A stretch of 64,000 bases of DNA from Thinopyrum elongatum (Eukaryota; Streptophyta; Magnoliopsida; Poales; Poaceae). The stretch is from positions 76,946,488 through 77,010,487 of the forward strand of contig CM022297.1 of assembly GCA_011799875.1 (NCBI GenBank), given 5' to 3'. The notes below the pieces were generated by a model. It was given only the letters and a program-made list of their open reading frames with translations. It was not told the origin of the DNA and did not search any database. Both the position numbers and the translations under genes were made by a program. This document shows positions 1-12,261 of this stretch, piece by piece. The first letter of the stretch is position 1; every line of letters begins with the position of its first letter.

Positions 1-1862
1 CTTCGGGTGTCGGTGTTGGTCCTGCTGCCTGATGCTGGGTGCGGGGGTGGATGCTCATGCCTGTTGCTGGCCTTGGTGACGGTGTCATGGATAAGGAGGC
101 TGTTGACCAGGTCGGCTCCCCAGCCAAATAAACCAAGACGAGACTTTTGGGAAGCAGTAACCTGCGCCACCTAGTGAACCCATACAACTACCAACTAACT
201 ACATCTGCTAGTCCACCGGGCCAGGGTCCCACAACTTACTCGGTCAAGACAGAGCCCATATTGACTCACGGTTACACATGGAAGATACTCGACTTGCAAC
301 ACGTACAATCCCTTTGATACGTGGGCGGCGGTCCCCACCAATTCACAGTCGATGACCCAATCAATACCAATCCGCCCAAATGGTTCATTATGTCATTAAG
401 TAGTCAACCATGTACTTTATAACATGTTAACTAGTGTGATTTCCCCCATTATAATGTAGCAGCTAAGCATCACTACACGATGGATTCAAGGAACTGGGTA
501 AAAAACTTAATTATGAACTTTGCTACTAGGTATCATGTCTATAACATATAATAAATATTTTTCCTAACATGATTTGGAAAGTTCTACACGCAAGAAAATA
601 ATAGGTGATATGATCGACGATTCCACTTGCCTTGTATTGACAATGTTCTTCAATCTCACAGTCTTGATAAAGCTACTCTTCGCTCTTCGAATAAACTATC
701 GTAGATAAAAGAGTTCACATAAAGAACCACAAAATACAATCAAGTATACACATAACTAAGTGTAGTACATGGTGTCAGTGTAGCTAGTGATGTGAGATTG
801 TGTGTCAGGTGTCAACTCAAAAGAGTTTAGAAACAACATACTAGTTGTTTAATCGGAATATATGTGACATGAGGGTTCACATGCATGTGGTTTCAATTTA
901 AATAAGTTCACCACACAAGGAGTATGTGATGCAAAGTTGCATTGCTAGATTCAGTTGACGAAATGAATCATTGCAACTGGATTCATGGTCTATGGACTAT
1001 AGATCAGACAAGTTCATAATTAAGTTTGAATAAAAATTCAACTTGAATGTCCTTAGCTAAATTTGAATTCACACTTCACATAGTTTTGGTTTCAAGTGAA
1101 TTTCATATTTAACTTTGACTTTAAGTTGAACTTATATTGGAGTTTGAATTGGTTGACTCTTGAACTTATTGTTGGATTTGAATTGGGTTCAAATGATTTG
1201 AATTAAGTTCAAGGAATTTCAAAATGTTTACTTGATTTCATAAACATGGTTTGGGTTACAATTCAACTTGAATTTGAATTAGGGTTTAAATTATTTGAAT
1301 TGAGTTCAAATGAGATTTGAATTTGAATTCAATTTGAGTTTAAATCTGGAAATTTAGGTTCAAATTCAAACGACTTCAATCTAGATCAAGTTTGGTTTAT
1401 GAATTCATTTGCAAAAAGGATTCATTTAATTTGGATACATGGTTTGGGTTTTATGTTCAAATTAGGTTTGAATTTTAATTCAAATTAATTTTGATTTTTA
1501 TTCAAGTCAAACATGACATCAATTAATCCTAAAGTTTAATTTAAGTTACAAAATTATAATGCAAAAAATTATTACTCAATTCAAGGCTATGGTTCAAAAG
1601 TTATAGCTAATTTAAGTAGGAGTTTGATTTGAATTAAGCTCTCTATTGATTTTATTTAGATCCAAATTTTAGTTTATGCACATTTGAATTTAAATGGGTT
1701 TATTTGAGGTTACAATTTACTAGGATCATTCTACAAAAGGAAATATATATAATGGATTTATAATTTGCAAATTAGACCATGTTTAATTTTGAATTTAAAT
1801 TTTAGATTATTCAAAATATAAATTTTGTTTTTCTAGTGGAAAAGTTTTTTAGGAACGAATTA
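1..1862. other. Flanking non-coding DNA outside the J element
   Basis: No supportable gene. The first ~130 bases are GC-richer and one frame is open for about 57 codons from the window edge, too short and unlike any family I recognise. Bases ~130-1000 look like ordinary repeat-derived Triticeae intergenic sequence. From ~1020 onward it becomes very AT-rich. The segment ends where the J LTR begins at the sequence TGTCTACTAGAGG (1863). It may be part of another retroelement LTR, but I see no terminus to prove it. Confidence 0.5.
1020..1800. repeat. AT-rich degenerate TTTGAATT-type repeat
   Basis: The words TTTGAATT, AATTTGAATT and GAATTCAAAT, and their complements, recur dozens of times with irregular spacing. 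This is a degenerate, low-complexity repeat rather than a clean tandem array. Because TTGAATTCAA-type words are self-complementary, many local inverted repeats result. No coding capacity is seen. Confidence 0.6.
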
Positions 1863-2849
1863 TGTCTACTAGAGGGGGGGGGGGTTGAATGAGAGTTATA
1901 AAATTTCTTTCGGAAACTTGAAGACTCTCGAAACCCAGCAGCGGAGCGAATGATAATAGTTATCACTGAGCGAATGTAAACTAACGAACGAGAACTAAAT
2001 GCATGCATCGAGGAAAATCACATGTTTGAAACTAGTTATGCATTGCAAACAGAATAAAAATGAGCGAATGAATAACCCGTGATGCTCAATGGCGACAAAT
2101 AGTTTGGTAGACCAGTTCGCCCTTCTGCACAAGGACTACATCTGGTTGGAGGGGTTGTGACTTAACACAGAAGATAAACTCTCTTTGCCATTCTCCTCGA
2201 TAATTGGTTCGTTAATCAATGCCAATCACTCGTGGTAGATACTTGAGGTGATCTTCGAACCTTTACAGACTTCTTCTTCGAGAACCACAATCACTATTGG
2301 TCTCTGAAGAAAATGACACCTAACCTTCTAGAGAGTTTGCAGCTCTCAAGAGTAATAGGCGGAGCGTACTAGACTGTAACATCCCCATGTTACATCACTT
2401 TGGCTAAGCTACTTAACCTGCCATGTCACCATGATCATTATAATAAATTTGCATTAGAAAATATTCAACTTCAAATTCCAATTCCAAATGCAAGTCAAAT
2501 ATTCATTTCTTCAAATGGCAAAATTAAAATGTCCATAATGTTGCAAATATTCCCAAGGCATTTATAAAACTGAAACCAACTTCATATAAATTCCCAAAAT
2601 GCCCCTGGACATTTTAACAGTAGTCCAGCAGCACTTAATCTGTCCTTTTCGATTTCTAAAAATATCTAACCTATTCATTAGGCCTCCAAATTTTTGTGGC
2701 AGTGTCAAAAAAAATCACCAGGGATTTATTGGGACACCTCCCATATTTTTCCTAAGTGAACTAGTTGCTCTAATAATTCCTTTTATCTCTCTGGTATTAA
2801 ATAAAGCTAAAACAGAAAACACAGAAAGGAAAAAGGGCAGAAGCCCACT

Positions 2850-3950
2850 TACCTGGCACCGGGCTGAAGCCACAGTGCGGCCCAGGCAGCCCAGCAGGCC
2901 TCCCCCACCTGCTTCGCCTCGCTGTCGTCGTCTCCATGGACGACGGCGCTCCGTCAGTCGCAGCGCGCCACCGCGACGGGGAGCAGGAACGCGAGGGGAT
3001 AAGGCCACGCCGTGCCTTCTCCCCTGGACGCCTCACCACCCCTCCCTCTCACTCTCGCTCGCGCATCCTCTTCCCCCTCTAGATCCCCTCCTCCCGAACG
3101 CAGCCACCACCGTGCGCCGCTCTAAGCCGCGGCCACCGGCGCCCCCGCGCCCCGGGATCTTGTCTGGGAGGTGCGCCAGCCATTGCCTCTTCTTCCTCGA
3201 CTGTCGGTTGAAGCCGGGACGATCTACAGAGAAGGAATCAAGCTCTACTTCGTCCCCGGCCGTTGTTTCTTCTACGACGAACTCCGGCGACTCCCCGACG
3301 CCCTCTGCTGCTACTAAACCTCCAAAGGCCTTTCATGTGCCGCTAGGTGAGCCTCGACGCGAACCCCGTCGTTTTCTCTCCGTTCGGCCGTGCTTAGCGT
3401 CGCTCGCCGACGGTGCCTGAACCCCTTGCCGCTCGAGCTCGTCGCCGGCGACCATCCGGCGACCATATGGTCCCGCGTCCGAGTCCGTTGCACTCGCACG
3501 CGCGCAAAGGTGCCCCTGGCCCATTCATTCAACTCGAGCGCGCTCGCGTCGTCGTTCTTCCCTAGCTCCCGACTCCGGCCGTCCGCCACGGCTGCCGTCG
3601 CCGTCGTTTCCGGCCACCTCTGGCCTGGAGACCGCCACGGCTGGATACGCGAAGCACCGCCCGTTCAGATGCACCCACTTGCGCACGATTTGAGCCACCG
3701 TGGGCGAATTCCGAACAACTCCGGCGAGAGCGCCGCCGCGGGAGAGGTTCGCCGGAGCTTTCTCCGGCACCCCGCCGACGTGGCCCTGCCGATGGGCCAC
3801 CCTGAGACGCTGACAAGGGGGCCCCACTGGTCATTAGACCAGGTCAAACCTGCTGACTGGGCAGTGCCCAGTCACAGACAGGTGGGACCCGGTTGGCCCC
3901 GTTGACCGGTCAGCTGGTCAGCGTTTGACCTGCTGACTCAGCTGCTGGGT
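2850..3950 (+). other. GC-rich block of S1 LTR (possible leader / first exon)
   Basis: Strongly GC- and CpG-rich stretch in an otherwise AT-rich LTR, open in several frames on both strands, so an open frame here means little. It ends near a good splice donor, CCGCTAG|GTGAGCC at ~3346. The frame that would join in phase 1 to the exon at 4415 is open from 2599 to this donor. I read it as a leader or first exon of the LTR-borne transcript. A coding role is not proven. Confidence 0.35.
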
Positions 3951-4414
3951 CCCGCTGGTCAGCCCCTCTGGTCCACTCTGGGTGCACTGCACCGGGTGCA
4001 CTGCACCGGGTGCACCCAGCGTTTCCTGTTGCTGTACAAATTCGAATTTTAAATAGATCCAAAAATTTCAGAAATTTGTTTAAATCCTTATAAATTCATA
4101 ACTTTTAAACCGTAGCTCAGATTGAAAAAGTTTATACATGAAAGTTGCTCAGAACGACGAGCCGAGTCTGATCATGCCGTCTGTTTCTCCATCGGAACCT
4201 CCTACGTAGAAGAACTCGTAACTCCGGACCCGAATCCGGCAGATGAATAGTGCACACACGTCGGATACTAAATCCCAGAATAATTCTAAAAATAACTAAA
4301 ATGACTTAGATGCATAATTAGGCAACCCTGCACTGCATCATAGCATCACACGCACCGTATTGCATCTGTTTGCATTATGTTTACCTGTTTCTTCCCCCTC
4401 TTCTCTCTCGATAG

Positions 4415-6211
4415 ACCCCGACGTTGACGTAGCTCCCGAGGCAGACGCCACACAGGAGTACGACTACGTCCCCGACGATACTACTGAAGACCTTGCCCTT
4501 GCCCCCGAGCAAACAGGCAAGCACCCCCATTTTGAGCATGCCTATATCGCCTATTCCCTTCTCTCTTATGCTTGCATTAGAACTGCTACTGCTACTGTTT
4601 TCCTATATCTGCTGCATAGCCTGATTATTGTATCCTGCTTTGTTACCTTACTGGTTATCCTAGACTGATTATTATAGGCTGGGTAGAGACACGACAGAGA
4701 CCCCCACTTGATCCCGACTGCCCTGCTGGATATCAGAAGACCCGATCATCGGGATTGAAGATCAGTCCAGGGCACCGCACATCACTTCCCCCCCCCCTTT
4801 TGTTGCCGACACTGCTGGGTTACCTTCGAGTGCCGAGGGTGATACCTCGTCAGCACTTCTGATGTTAACCTTGTAGGTTAGTTACTCGGTCGTGGTAAGC
4901 GAGGGTGATTCCTTCTACACCACCCCCGATAACGACGTCGTCGTGCAACTCCTCAAGGTGGACCTCGAGGGTGATTCCTCCTTCGTTCACCTTGATGATA
5001 ACATCGAGCGGGAATTCCATCGAGGGTGATTCCTCATGGTTCCCTTCGGTGTCAGACACACAGTTACCTTGGATATTATGACTTGCACTAAACTATGATA
5101 CTAAAGACGGGTCGGCCCTGAGGGGTACCCGCGCGAGCTTATTGCGAAGTGATGTGGAGTCGGGTTGACCTGGATGGTGCCCGCGAGATAACTACGAGGC
5201 GTGGCCGGGCATTCTTAGCCCTTGCCACAAGTCCTCGAGACGGGGCGACGGGGTCACATCGATCGTGAGTCTCTGCTCGTTTCCGCGCGCTCCTAATCCA
5301 CTACGGTTTGGATATTTGATCCGAGGGGCCTCGGGCCCGATAGCACTAACCATCACGTGGGCATAGTATGGGCGTTCTGCGTCGTACACATCAGCCGAAG
5401 CTTGTTTGACGTCAGTAAGGAGCGGCGCACGCCGAGTTGGACTGGTAACGCAACCGCGCTTGTATAAGGGGTTGCTAGGTCTGCTCTCGGTGGCCCCGTA
5501 ACGTGCAGGAGTTCCCGGGGCGATGGCCCAAGACCCCTGGGGGCATAGGTTTAGTCCGGCGTGCTGACCTCTCTTATAAGCCTAGGTCGGGTTGCGGCGT
5601 GTTGCTTAGCCGAGGCCGGGCATGACCCAGAAAAGTATGTCCGGCCAGAGTTAAGTGAGCGTGGTGGGTAAGTTGGTGCACCCCTGCAGGGAAGAAACTT
5701 CTATCGATAGCCTGTCCTACGGTAACGGACACTCGGAGTTGTATCCCGATCGGTACAACTAGAACATGTGGTGAGAACTGGATAGTACGGCTCTGGGATT
5801 GCTTTCTCGCAGGGAGTCGAGAAAGGATCTCAGGTCGAGGTTGATGATATTACTACTTCTACTTTACATTACGTTCATCTGCTCTCTCCTGATGCTGCAA
5901 GACTGTCGAAGATTGTTGAAGATGCTAGTCTTCGATAGGACTAGGCTTTCCCCCTCTACTCTGGCATTTCTGCAGCCCAGTCCACATATACAGCCATTCC
6001 TTTGACAATGATGCATATGTAGTGTAGATCCTTGCTTGCTGAGTACTTCGGATGAGTACTCACGTTTGCTTTATTTTCTTTTTCCCCCATTTTCCATTTG
6101 ATGCCACCAGACGACGGAGCCCCTGAGCCAGAAGCCCCAGCCGACGACCAGTACTACTATCCGCCTGGCGAGTACTACTACTACGAGGAGCCGTTCGACG
6201 ACCAGGAGTAG
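4415..6211 (+). CDS. Putative 3' exons of LTR-resident spliced ORF (S1 copy)
   Basis: Exon n is 4415-4516 (102 nt), after a pyrimidine tract ending CTCTCGATAG; it encodes an acidic peptide starting DPDVDVAPEADA. It ends CAAACAG at a possible GC donor (GCAAGC). The final exon, 6111-6211 (101 nt), follows another pyrimidine tract ending CCACCAG. It encodes a Tyr-rich tail (DDQYYYPPG, then EYYYYEEPFDDQE) and a TAG stop. Both introns are phase 1. Independent copies in E, G and F keep frame, phase and stop, and exon lengths differ only by multiples of three. I recognise no family; function unknown. The 5' end and start codon are unresolved, and splicing is inferred from sequence only. Confidence 0.45.
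4835..5035 (+). repeat. Four GAGGGTGATNCCTC repeats, ~55-66 bp spacing (S1)
   Basis: Copies begin at 4835, 4901, 4967 and 5022. Each is a small hyphenated palindrome with GAGG and CCTC arms. The same four-copy block with nearly the same spacing is found in E and in both LTRs of F. It lies inside the proposed intron. Confidence 0.7.
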
Positions 6212-6675
6212 GATCGGAGGGTCCAGGGCAGGAGGCCTACGCCTTTCGATCGTAGTTTTTATTTTTACCCCGCCTCTGTGAAGGCTTATCTTTCTCTCTG
6301 TAATATATCTGTACCCAGATATCTAATGCTTCTGCTGACGCTTGTATGCCATCGAGCTATGTATTCGAGCCCTCGAGGCCCTGGCTTGTAATATTAAGCT
6401 TGTATGACTTTATTTATGTTTTAGAGTTGTGTTGTGATATCTTCAAGTGAGTCCTTAGGCTTGATCGTGCGCATTTGCGTGTATGATTAGTGCACGATTA
6501 AGCCGGGGTCGTCACATAGACTTAGATTTGAGTGATGCTAAACCACTATCTAATTTTTCGGCTCTGGGATTTTTCTCTTGGTGGATTTGAAACTCAAATT
6601 ACTCTGGAGAGGGGGTTGCTCAACAATCTTCTCGGAATCAATCGTAGCAGCCACCAGACAAAGCCGGTGCGGGGT

Positions 6676-6689
6676 GGCTATTTATAGCC
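6676..6689 (-). promoter_or_regulatory. TATA box of the J LTR
   Basis: The palindromic GGCTATTTATAGCC reads GGCTATAAATAGCC on the minus strand, the sense strand of J. It lies ~615 bases into the LTR and is followed by a CT/AG-rich leader, as expected at a U3/R boundary. Confidence 0.6.
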
Positions 6690-7304
6690 GCAACCTTCCC
6701 TAATGGGGAATGACCATTTTGGACATGTGGTCCAGTCAATGACCAACCGACACGTTCACAACGGTCGGACTTGAAAGCAACTGTAACATTACTTGAGGAA
6801 CAAGTAATGCTAACTCCTTGGCCAGAGACAAATCTCTCGCAACGAAGTAGATCACAGTCTCCTGTTGGCAAGTATTTGCTCGGAACAGAAAGAGATTTCT
6901 CTCACAACTTCCATAGGATTGAGTTTAGCATTAGAGAATCAAAGCTTCGAACACTTTGTCCCTCTTGGTAGTAAGGTTGTCCTATGACTCAATGAAAGAA
7001 AAGAAGAACAACGAAAAGAATACTATGTCTTCACTTCGTCTTCGACTTCTTTCGGTTGTAGTCAATTCCTTCGGAGGTGACCGAACCAATTGCTTCACGT
7101 TAGCAACTTTTAGTGTTCACTCTCCACAGCATAATCTTCGTAGATAATACTCGCTGCCACGCAGGGTATTACCTTCGGAGTTTATATCAAACTCCTCATG
7201 ACATCTGGGACATGTTACTTTGTGTGCACTAGCAAACACATTAGTCCCTTACTGTTTATGTCAACAATATTCAAAACATGAGGAGGCAAATCATTGCACT
7301 AACA

Positions 7305-7318
7305 ATCTCCCCCTTTTT
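7305..7318 (-). other. Polypurine tract of element J
   Basis: Minus-strand AAAAAGGGGGAGAT directly abuts the LTR start TGTTAGTG. This is the usual plus-strand primer position and fixes the orientation of J. Confidence 0.7.
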
Positions 7319-7875
7319 GAACGATTGTTGACAAAACAGATAATCATCGAAGAGAGAAAGATATGCTATAAATAAAACAGTGTGAGTGATAAAGTGTTAC
7401 TGTTCTCGAGGATGAAATATACTCCCCCTGAATGTATGCAGGGAATTGATTTTATGATGAGACTCTCCTGCAATAATTTGTATGTATGGAGGAAATTTCA
7501 TTCATTCGAGATAATGATTCGCACAGATAAGATAAAAACCATTGATAGCGTAGTGCAATCATACATAACTCTTGATAATAAATCCACCTACAATAGATAC
7601 TTTGAAGGAATAGATGCAGCATGGGGTTATTAACATTACAGTACAGAAGTTACTGAGAGTTTTACAACTTAGTACAAATAAGCACGAAACAGAAGTTTCA
7701 AACTCGAGAGAAAAACGTACAAGTTCGACAAAACACCAGAAAGCAAATCTATCGATCTCGATGTAATTCTCCCCCTTTTTGTCAGCAAGTGGCAAAAAAG
7801 GTGATGAATAATATGAGTCAAGAAGCGAAGCAAGGTTCACTCTGAGGCATTTCCAGACGAACTATCCGAGGTGAC
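7319..7875 (-). other. Non-coding 3' end of J interior
   Basis: Between the stop of the J coding remnant (7876) and the polypurine tract. A second purine-rich copy, AAAAAGGGGGAGAATT, occurs at about 7764-7779 on the minus strand. No credible gene is seen. Confidence 0.5.
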
Positions 7876-9587
7876 TTATTCTTTTGAGGTTTCTGGAATT
7901 TCTTCGTCTTCAGCAGCAGCAGGATTTTCTTTAGGCACATGGACAGGTTGCTGAGCAGGCGAACTGGGCACATTATGATCATCCACAGGAGGAACACGTG
8001 ACAGAAGATTGCCTTCGGTAGGTTTGACAGTAGGTGAGGTGGCTTCATATTCTTCGAGTAATTTGTGAATCTGTAAGTGAAGAGTATCTGAGGGAACCTC
8101 TCGAGCTGGTAGAGGAGGAGTGCTTCGCTCTTGCAAATCATCCACACTGAAGGCTTTGTCGATGTAATCATATAGCTCTTGGTGGTTCACATTCAACAAT
8201 TTCTTTTTGGTGAAGAATATGGGAACCAACTTCTAGAGTCTTCTCTTATTTTCATCGTCTATTAGGTGTACCAGGCTGGTGCAATTGTTAATGAGATTCA
8301 TTTCATTGGCAAGGTGTTCTGTGATGGTTTTCCCGAGGAAAATTCTTCCATAGCTTTCATTGTGTCTTGGACAGGTGGAATGAAGCTTTTATGAGTGCCC
8401 TTCTCTAGATATACAGTTTTCATGGCATGATTGATGACCTTTTTTATCCACGGAGCATAAACCTTTACGGTGAACAGATATTCAGTAGAGTCCTTGAGGA
8501 TACGAAGAAACATGTCTTCAACATCAAAGATATATTGTTCAGACATGGCATAGATGGCATTCTGAAGGACATATGAGATAGACTTGTCAGCATTCATGCC
8601 AGCTAGAGGGCAGATGGTGTAAGTGAGCAGATGATATGGAGTCTGGTTCTCGAATGCTAAATGTTCAGGAAGAGGAGGACCAGAGTAGTCGCGAATCTTG
8701 TCCTTGTCCATCGTGTACTTGAAATCTTCATCAAAGATAACATCAATGCAGTGCATTCGAATTTCAGTATTTCCATGCCCAAAAGCGAGGAAAATTAAAG
8801 TGTGAGGTGAAATCAGTGGAAGTGCACTTGATTATTTTCCCTTCAGTCATCACTCAAGAATCCACTTTGAGCTGTCATTTTCATCACCAGTGATGTACAA
8901 TGTACATAGAACTGAAGAATAATTTCTCGGTTCCAAGGATGCTCGAATTCAAAGACCCTGGTCAGGCAGAAATCGTCCAAGTCTTGAAGCAGCTGGTTGA
9001 AACACCCAATGTTTTTCATTGCAGGGATATTGGGTAATTCATGAGGGAAAATCTTCCTACTCTCATAAAGCACACGAGAGTAATAGATAGCTTGTTCGTT
9101 GGTCCAGAAGCGAGGAGATTCAGAGGTGCGAGGACCATCATATGGGCTTGTCTGAAAGAACTTGGGATGTGCATTCCTGTTGAACAGGGGACCTTTAGCG
9201 CCAGCAGCAACCGAGAGGATAGGAAGTTCTTCCCCAGGATTTGGATATTTGAGTTGTTCTTCGGGGGAAAGAAATTCATCACCATATACGATAGTCAGGA
9301 TGACGTCCAAAAGGAGAATGACGTGCAGAGGGACCAGCTTCATCATTTCTTGCATTTATATCGACAGTTAGCAGAAGCATCGTAGGAGCAGAGGTCACAG
9401 TCGGAGGAGTTGTGGTTGTAGAGGATTGAGCTTTGGGAATCATAGGAGCTGATTCTTGCTCAGAACTTGGTACTAAATTTTGCTCGGGCGGCTGTTGTTG
9501 TTGTTGCTCGACCACCATCGGTTCTGAAGGAATTGGAGCAACAGAAGGAGGAGCATTGGTCTTGGAACGAATAAGTTCACCTTCTTC
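7876..9587 (-). pseudogene. J element internal protein, C-terminal part (broken)
   Basis: Downstream half of a retroelement ORF whose upstream half is 62054-63124; D (9593-62048) separates them. In order: a Q/P/S/T-rich linker (~9580-9370); a folded region with PRFWTNEQAIYYSR and HPWNREIILQFY (8843-9355); its continuation after a short gap (8298-8756, with LAFENQTPYHLLTYTICPL); and a P/E-rich tail (7876-8229). The FW...NREII..FY pattern recalls the 'putative plant transposon protein' family (Pfam Transposase_32, from memory). The fragments are in different frames, so the gene is dead. No RT or integrase is visible. Its function is not established. Confidence 0.5.
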
Positions 9588-9935
9588 AGGAGTGATACGT
9601 CTCCAACATATCTATAATTTATGAAGTATTCATGCCATGTTTACAACATTTCTATATGGTTTTGGTATGATTTGAATGGAACTAATCCGGACTGATGCTG
9701 TTTTCAACAGAACTACCATGGTGTTGTTTTTTGTGCAGAAATAAAAGTTCTCCAAATGCAGCGAAACTTTTTGATGATTTTTTTGGAACAAAAGAGGCAC
9801 TAGAAGCTTCGTGGGAGGACAAGGGGTGAAGGAGGTGGCCACTTGGCACCAGGGCACGCCACCCCCCTCTGGCGCACCCTGGTGGGTAGTGGGCCCCTCG
9901 AAGCCCATCTTAGCGTGAGACGACGCCAAAAAATC

Positions 9936-9944
9936 CTATAAATA
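9936..9944 (+). promoter_or_regulatory. TATA box of D 5' LTR
   Basis: CTATAAATA, about 30-100 bases downstream of the GC-rich inverted repeat. The equivalent in the D 3' LTR is 60750-60758. Confidence 0.6.
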
Positions 9945-11279
9945 CAGAAACCCCCAGGAATAACCCTAGATGAGAAATTTCACCGCTGCAAGCCTCTGTA
10001 TCCACGAAAACTTAATTGGGAGCCCGTTCTGGCACCCTGCCGGGGGGGGGGAATCATCACCGGAGGCCATCTTCATCATCCCGGCGGCAACCATGATGAG
10101 GAGGGAGTAGTCCACCTCGGGGCTGAGGGTTTGTACTAGTAGCTATGTGTTTGATCTCTCTCTCTCTCTCGTGTTCTTGATGTGGCACGATCTTGATGTA
10201 TCGTGAGCTTTGTTAATATAGTTGGATCATATGGTGTTTCTCCCTCTTTATCTTGTTGCGATGAATTGAGTTTTTACCTTTGAGGTTTCACTTTTATCAG
10301 ATTGAATACTTTTATGGATTTGAGAACACCTGATGTATGTCTTGCATATGAATACCCGTGGTGACAATGGGGTATTATATTGATTCACTTGATGCATGTT
10401 TTGGCACTCAACTCGCGGATTCCTGAGGTGACATTGGGGTAATCTATGCATAGGGGTTGATGCATGTTTTCGTCCTTGTTTCTTCGGTAGAAATCTTGGG
10501 GCACTCTTTGAGGTTCTTTGTGTTGGATTTAGTATTATGAATCTGAAGTTGTTTGATGCATATCGTATAATCAACTCACGGATACTTGTGGTGACATTGG
10601 AGTATCCAGGTCACATTAGAGTTGGTTGATGTGTATCATATGGTGTTATTTTAGTACGAACTCTTGGGCTGTTTGTGACACTTATAGGAATAACTCGATA
10701 GACCGATCGGAAAGGATAACTTTGAGGTGGTTTTGTACCCTATAAACAATTTCGTCTTATGTTCTCCGCTAGATAAGAACTATGGAGTGATTCTTTATCG
10801 CACGTTGAGGGATTGTCATATGATCTAACTATGTGTAACACCTCTGTACTGATGAGCTACAGTAACCCTTGGGGTTAAGCTAATTATTTTTACTAAATAG
10901 TGCATGATCATCTTTGCTTCTATCTCATTTCAAATTCCAGTCAAATTGAAACTCAAATGTTAAGTGAATTTCAGAAATTATCAAACATGAAAAGTAAAAT
11001 GTTCAAAGTGTTGCAAATATTTCATAACTAATTATGGTGGTGAACCAACATTTTTATAAAGTGGTTTAATGCCCTAAACTAATAAAATAGTGGCTAAATA
11101 ATTATTTAAATGCTTTTTAATTTATAGAAATATTAAACTAATTTATTTTAATGAAAAATAGGAAATGGCAGTGGCCTAAATTATAGCACTAATTTACAAG
11201 CAAGTTTTATTTTTATAAAACTATTTTGTTTTAAAAAGAAATAAGAAAAACAGAAAAGTTTAAAAAGAAAATACAAAAA

Positions 11280-12260
11280 AGGGGGGAAGCCTCCTGTCCC
11301 AATGGGCCTCGGCCTACCCGGACCAGCCGGCCCAGCTTCCCCCTCGGTCGCCTTCCACCTGCTACAGGGGAAACCGACCGAGCGGGCGCGTGCTCCCGCC
11401 GGACCCCGTCGCCGGCAATGATGCGAGAAGGGATAAGGGCGCCCCTCCGGCGCCTCGGTCTCTCCTACCCTACCTACCGCCACACCCACTCGCCCACTTG
11501 CCCGCTCTCTCCCTTCTCTCGCTCGCTCCATCTTCCCCACCACGGCCGAGCGCCATCGTCGCCGTCTCCGCGTCGATTCCCCGGCCACCAGCCTCCCCGC
11601 GCCCCGGGAGGCGTCCAGGAGGACTGCCACCGTCGTCCGCGTCGGTTCCTCCCTTCGGTTCAAGCCCGCAAGCTTCCCTTCGCCAGATCAGGCGACTCCC
11701 TCTGCCTCAGCCTTCGTCGCCTCAAACCATCGCTCCGGCACCGTCCCGGCCTCCCCAAGTACGCCACCGAGCTCCGCGGTGAGCCTCGCATCTGTCCCCC
11801 ATGTTTCCCCCTTTGTCCCCTCGCCGTAGACGCCGTAGGCCGCCACTGCCCAAGCACGTGCTCATCGGCCTTTGGCCGCGCGCCTACTGCGCTGCGCCCG
11901 CGTCCCCGTCTCGCCTGGCCGCGCCGTGCGCACGCCCTAACCGTGCGTCTTGTTCGCACTGGCGCCCGCCCGCAGCCTTGCGCGCTCCCGCCTCCGATGC
12001 CGCCCGCCTTCGTCTACGCCACCATCAGCGGCTGCCGCTGCCGCCGGAGCCCTTCGCTGCAGCCGCCGTAGCTCCCTCCGCCTGCTGTCGCGTGCTACGC
12101 AGCCGCCCACTGCCCCGCGTATATCCGCGCCTGCCCCTGCTCGTCGGCCACTGCGCCTGCCTCTGCTCGTGGCCGCAGGTGCCTTTGCGCCCGTGTGTCC
12201 ATGGCGAGCAGCAGCGTGGAGGCCGGCTGTGCCTCTGGCCAGTGGGGCCGGCCCTTTAAA
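11280..12260 (+). other. GC-rich block of E LTR (possible leader / first exon)
   Basis: Extremely C/G-rich with long low-complexity Pro/Arg/Ala frames in both directions. A donor-like site, CTCCGCG|GTGAGCC at ~11779, sits where S1 and G also have GTGAG. The frame that joins in phase 1 to the exon at 32102 is open upstream from 11418, but composition alone could explain that. Confidence 0.35.
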
Positions 12261-12261
12261 A

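Larger units (their letters stand above)
2375..6516 (+). mobile_element. S1: solo long LTR (LARD/Sukkula-like), TSD TAGAC
   Basis: It starts TGTAACATCCCC and ends GGGGTCGTCACA, flanked by perfect 5-bp repeats TAGAC (2370-2374 and 6517-6521). At 4142 bp it matches the LTRs of F (20046-24353, 27545-31795) along its length but has no interior or partner LTR, so it is a solo LTR produced by LTR-LTR recombination. Order: U3-like AT-rich start, GC-rich block ~2850-3950, acidic exon-like segment (4415-4516), a block of GAGGGTGATTCCTC repeats, Tyr-rich exon-like segment (6111-6211), 3' end. It is inserted in the J LTR. Confidence 0.9.
1863..7304 (-). mobile_element. 3' LTR of element J, split by solo LTR S1
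   Basis: On the minus strand the LTR begins TGTTAGTGCAATGATTTG at 7304 and ends CTCTAGTAGACA at 1863. It lies directly after a polypurine tract (7305-7318) and has a TATA box at 6676-6689. S1 (2375-6516) interrupts it; without S1 and one TSD copy the LTR is about 1.3 kb. It holds an 11-base G run at 1874-1884. The partner 5' LTR would lie beyond base 64000, so no TSD can be checked. Family not assigned. Confidence 0.65.

Noticed and set aside
2599..3420. 273-codon plus-strand ORF in S1
   Set aside because: Pro/Arg/Ser low-complexity in a GC-rich block, with equally open antisense frames. At most its last part may be an exon; not annotated as a protein.
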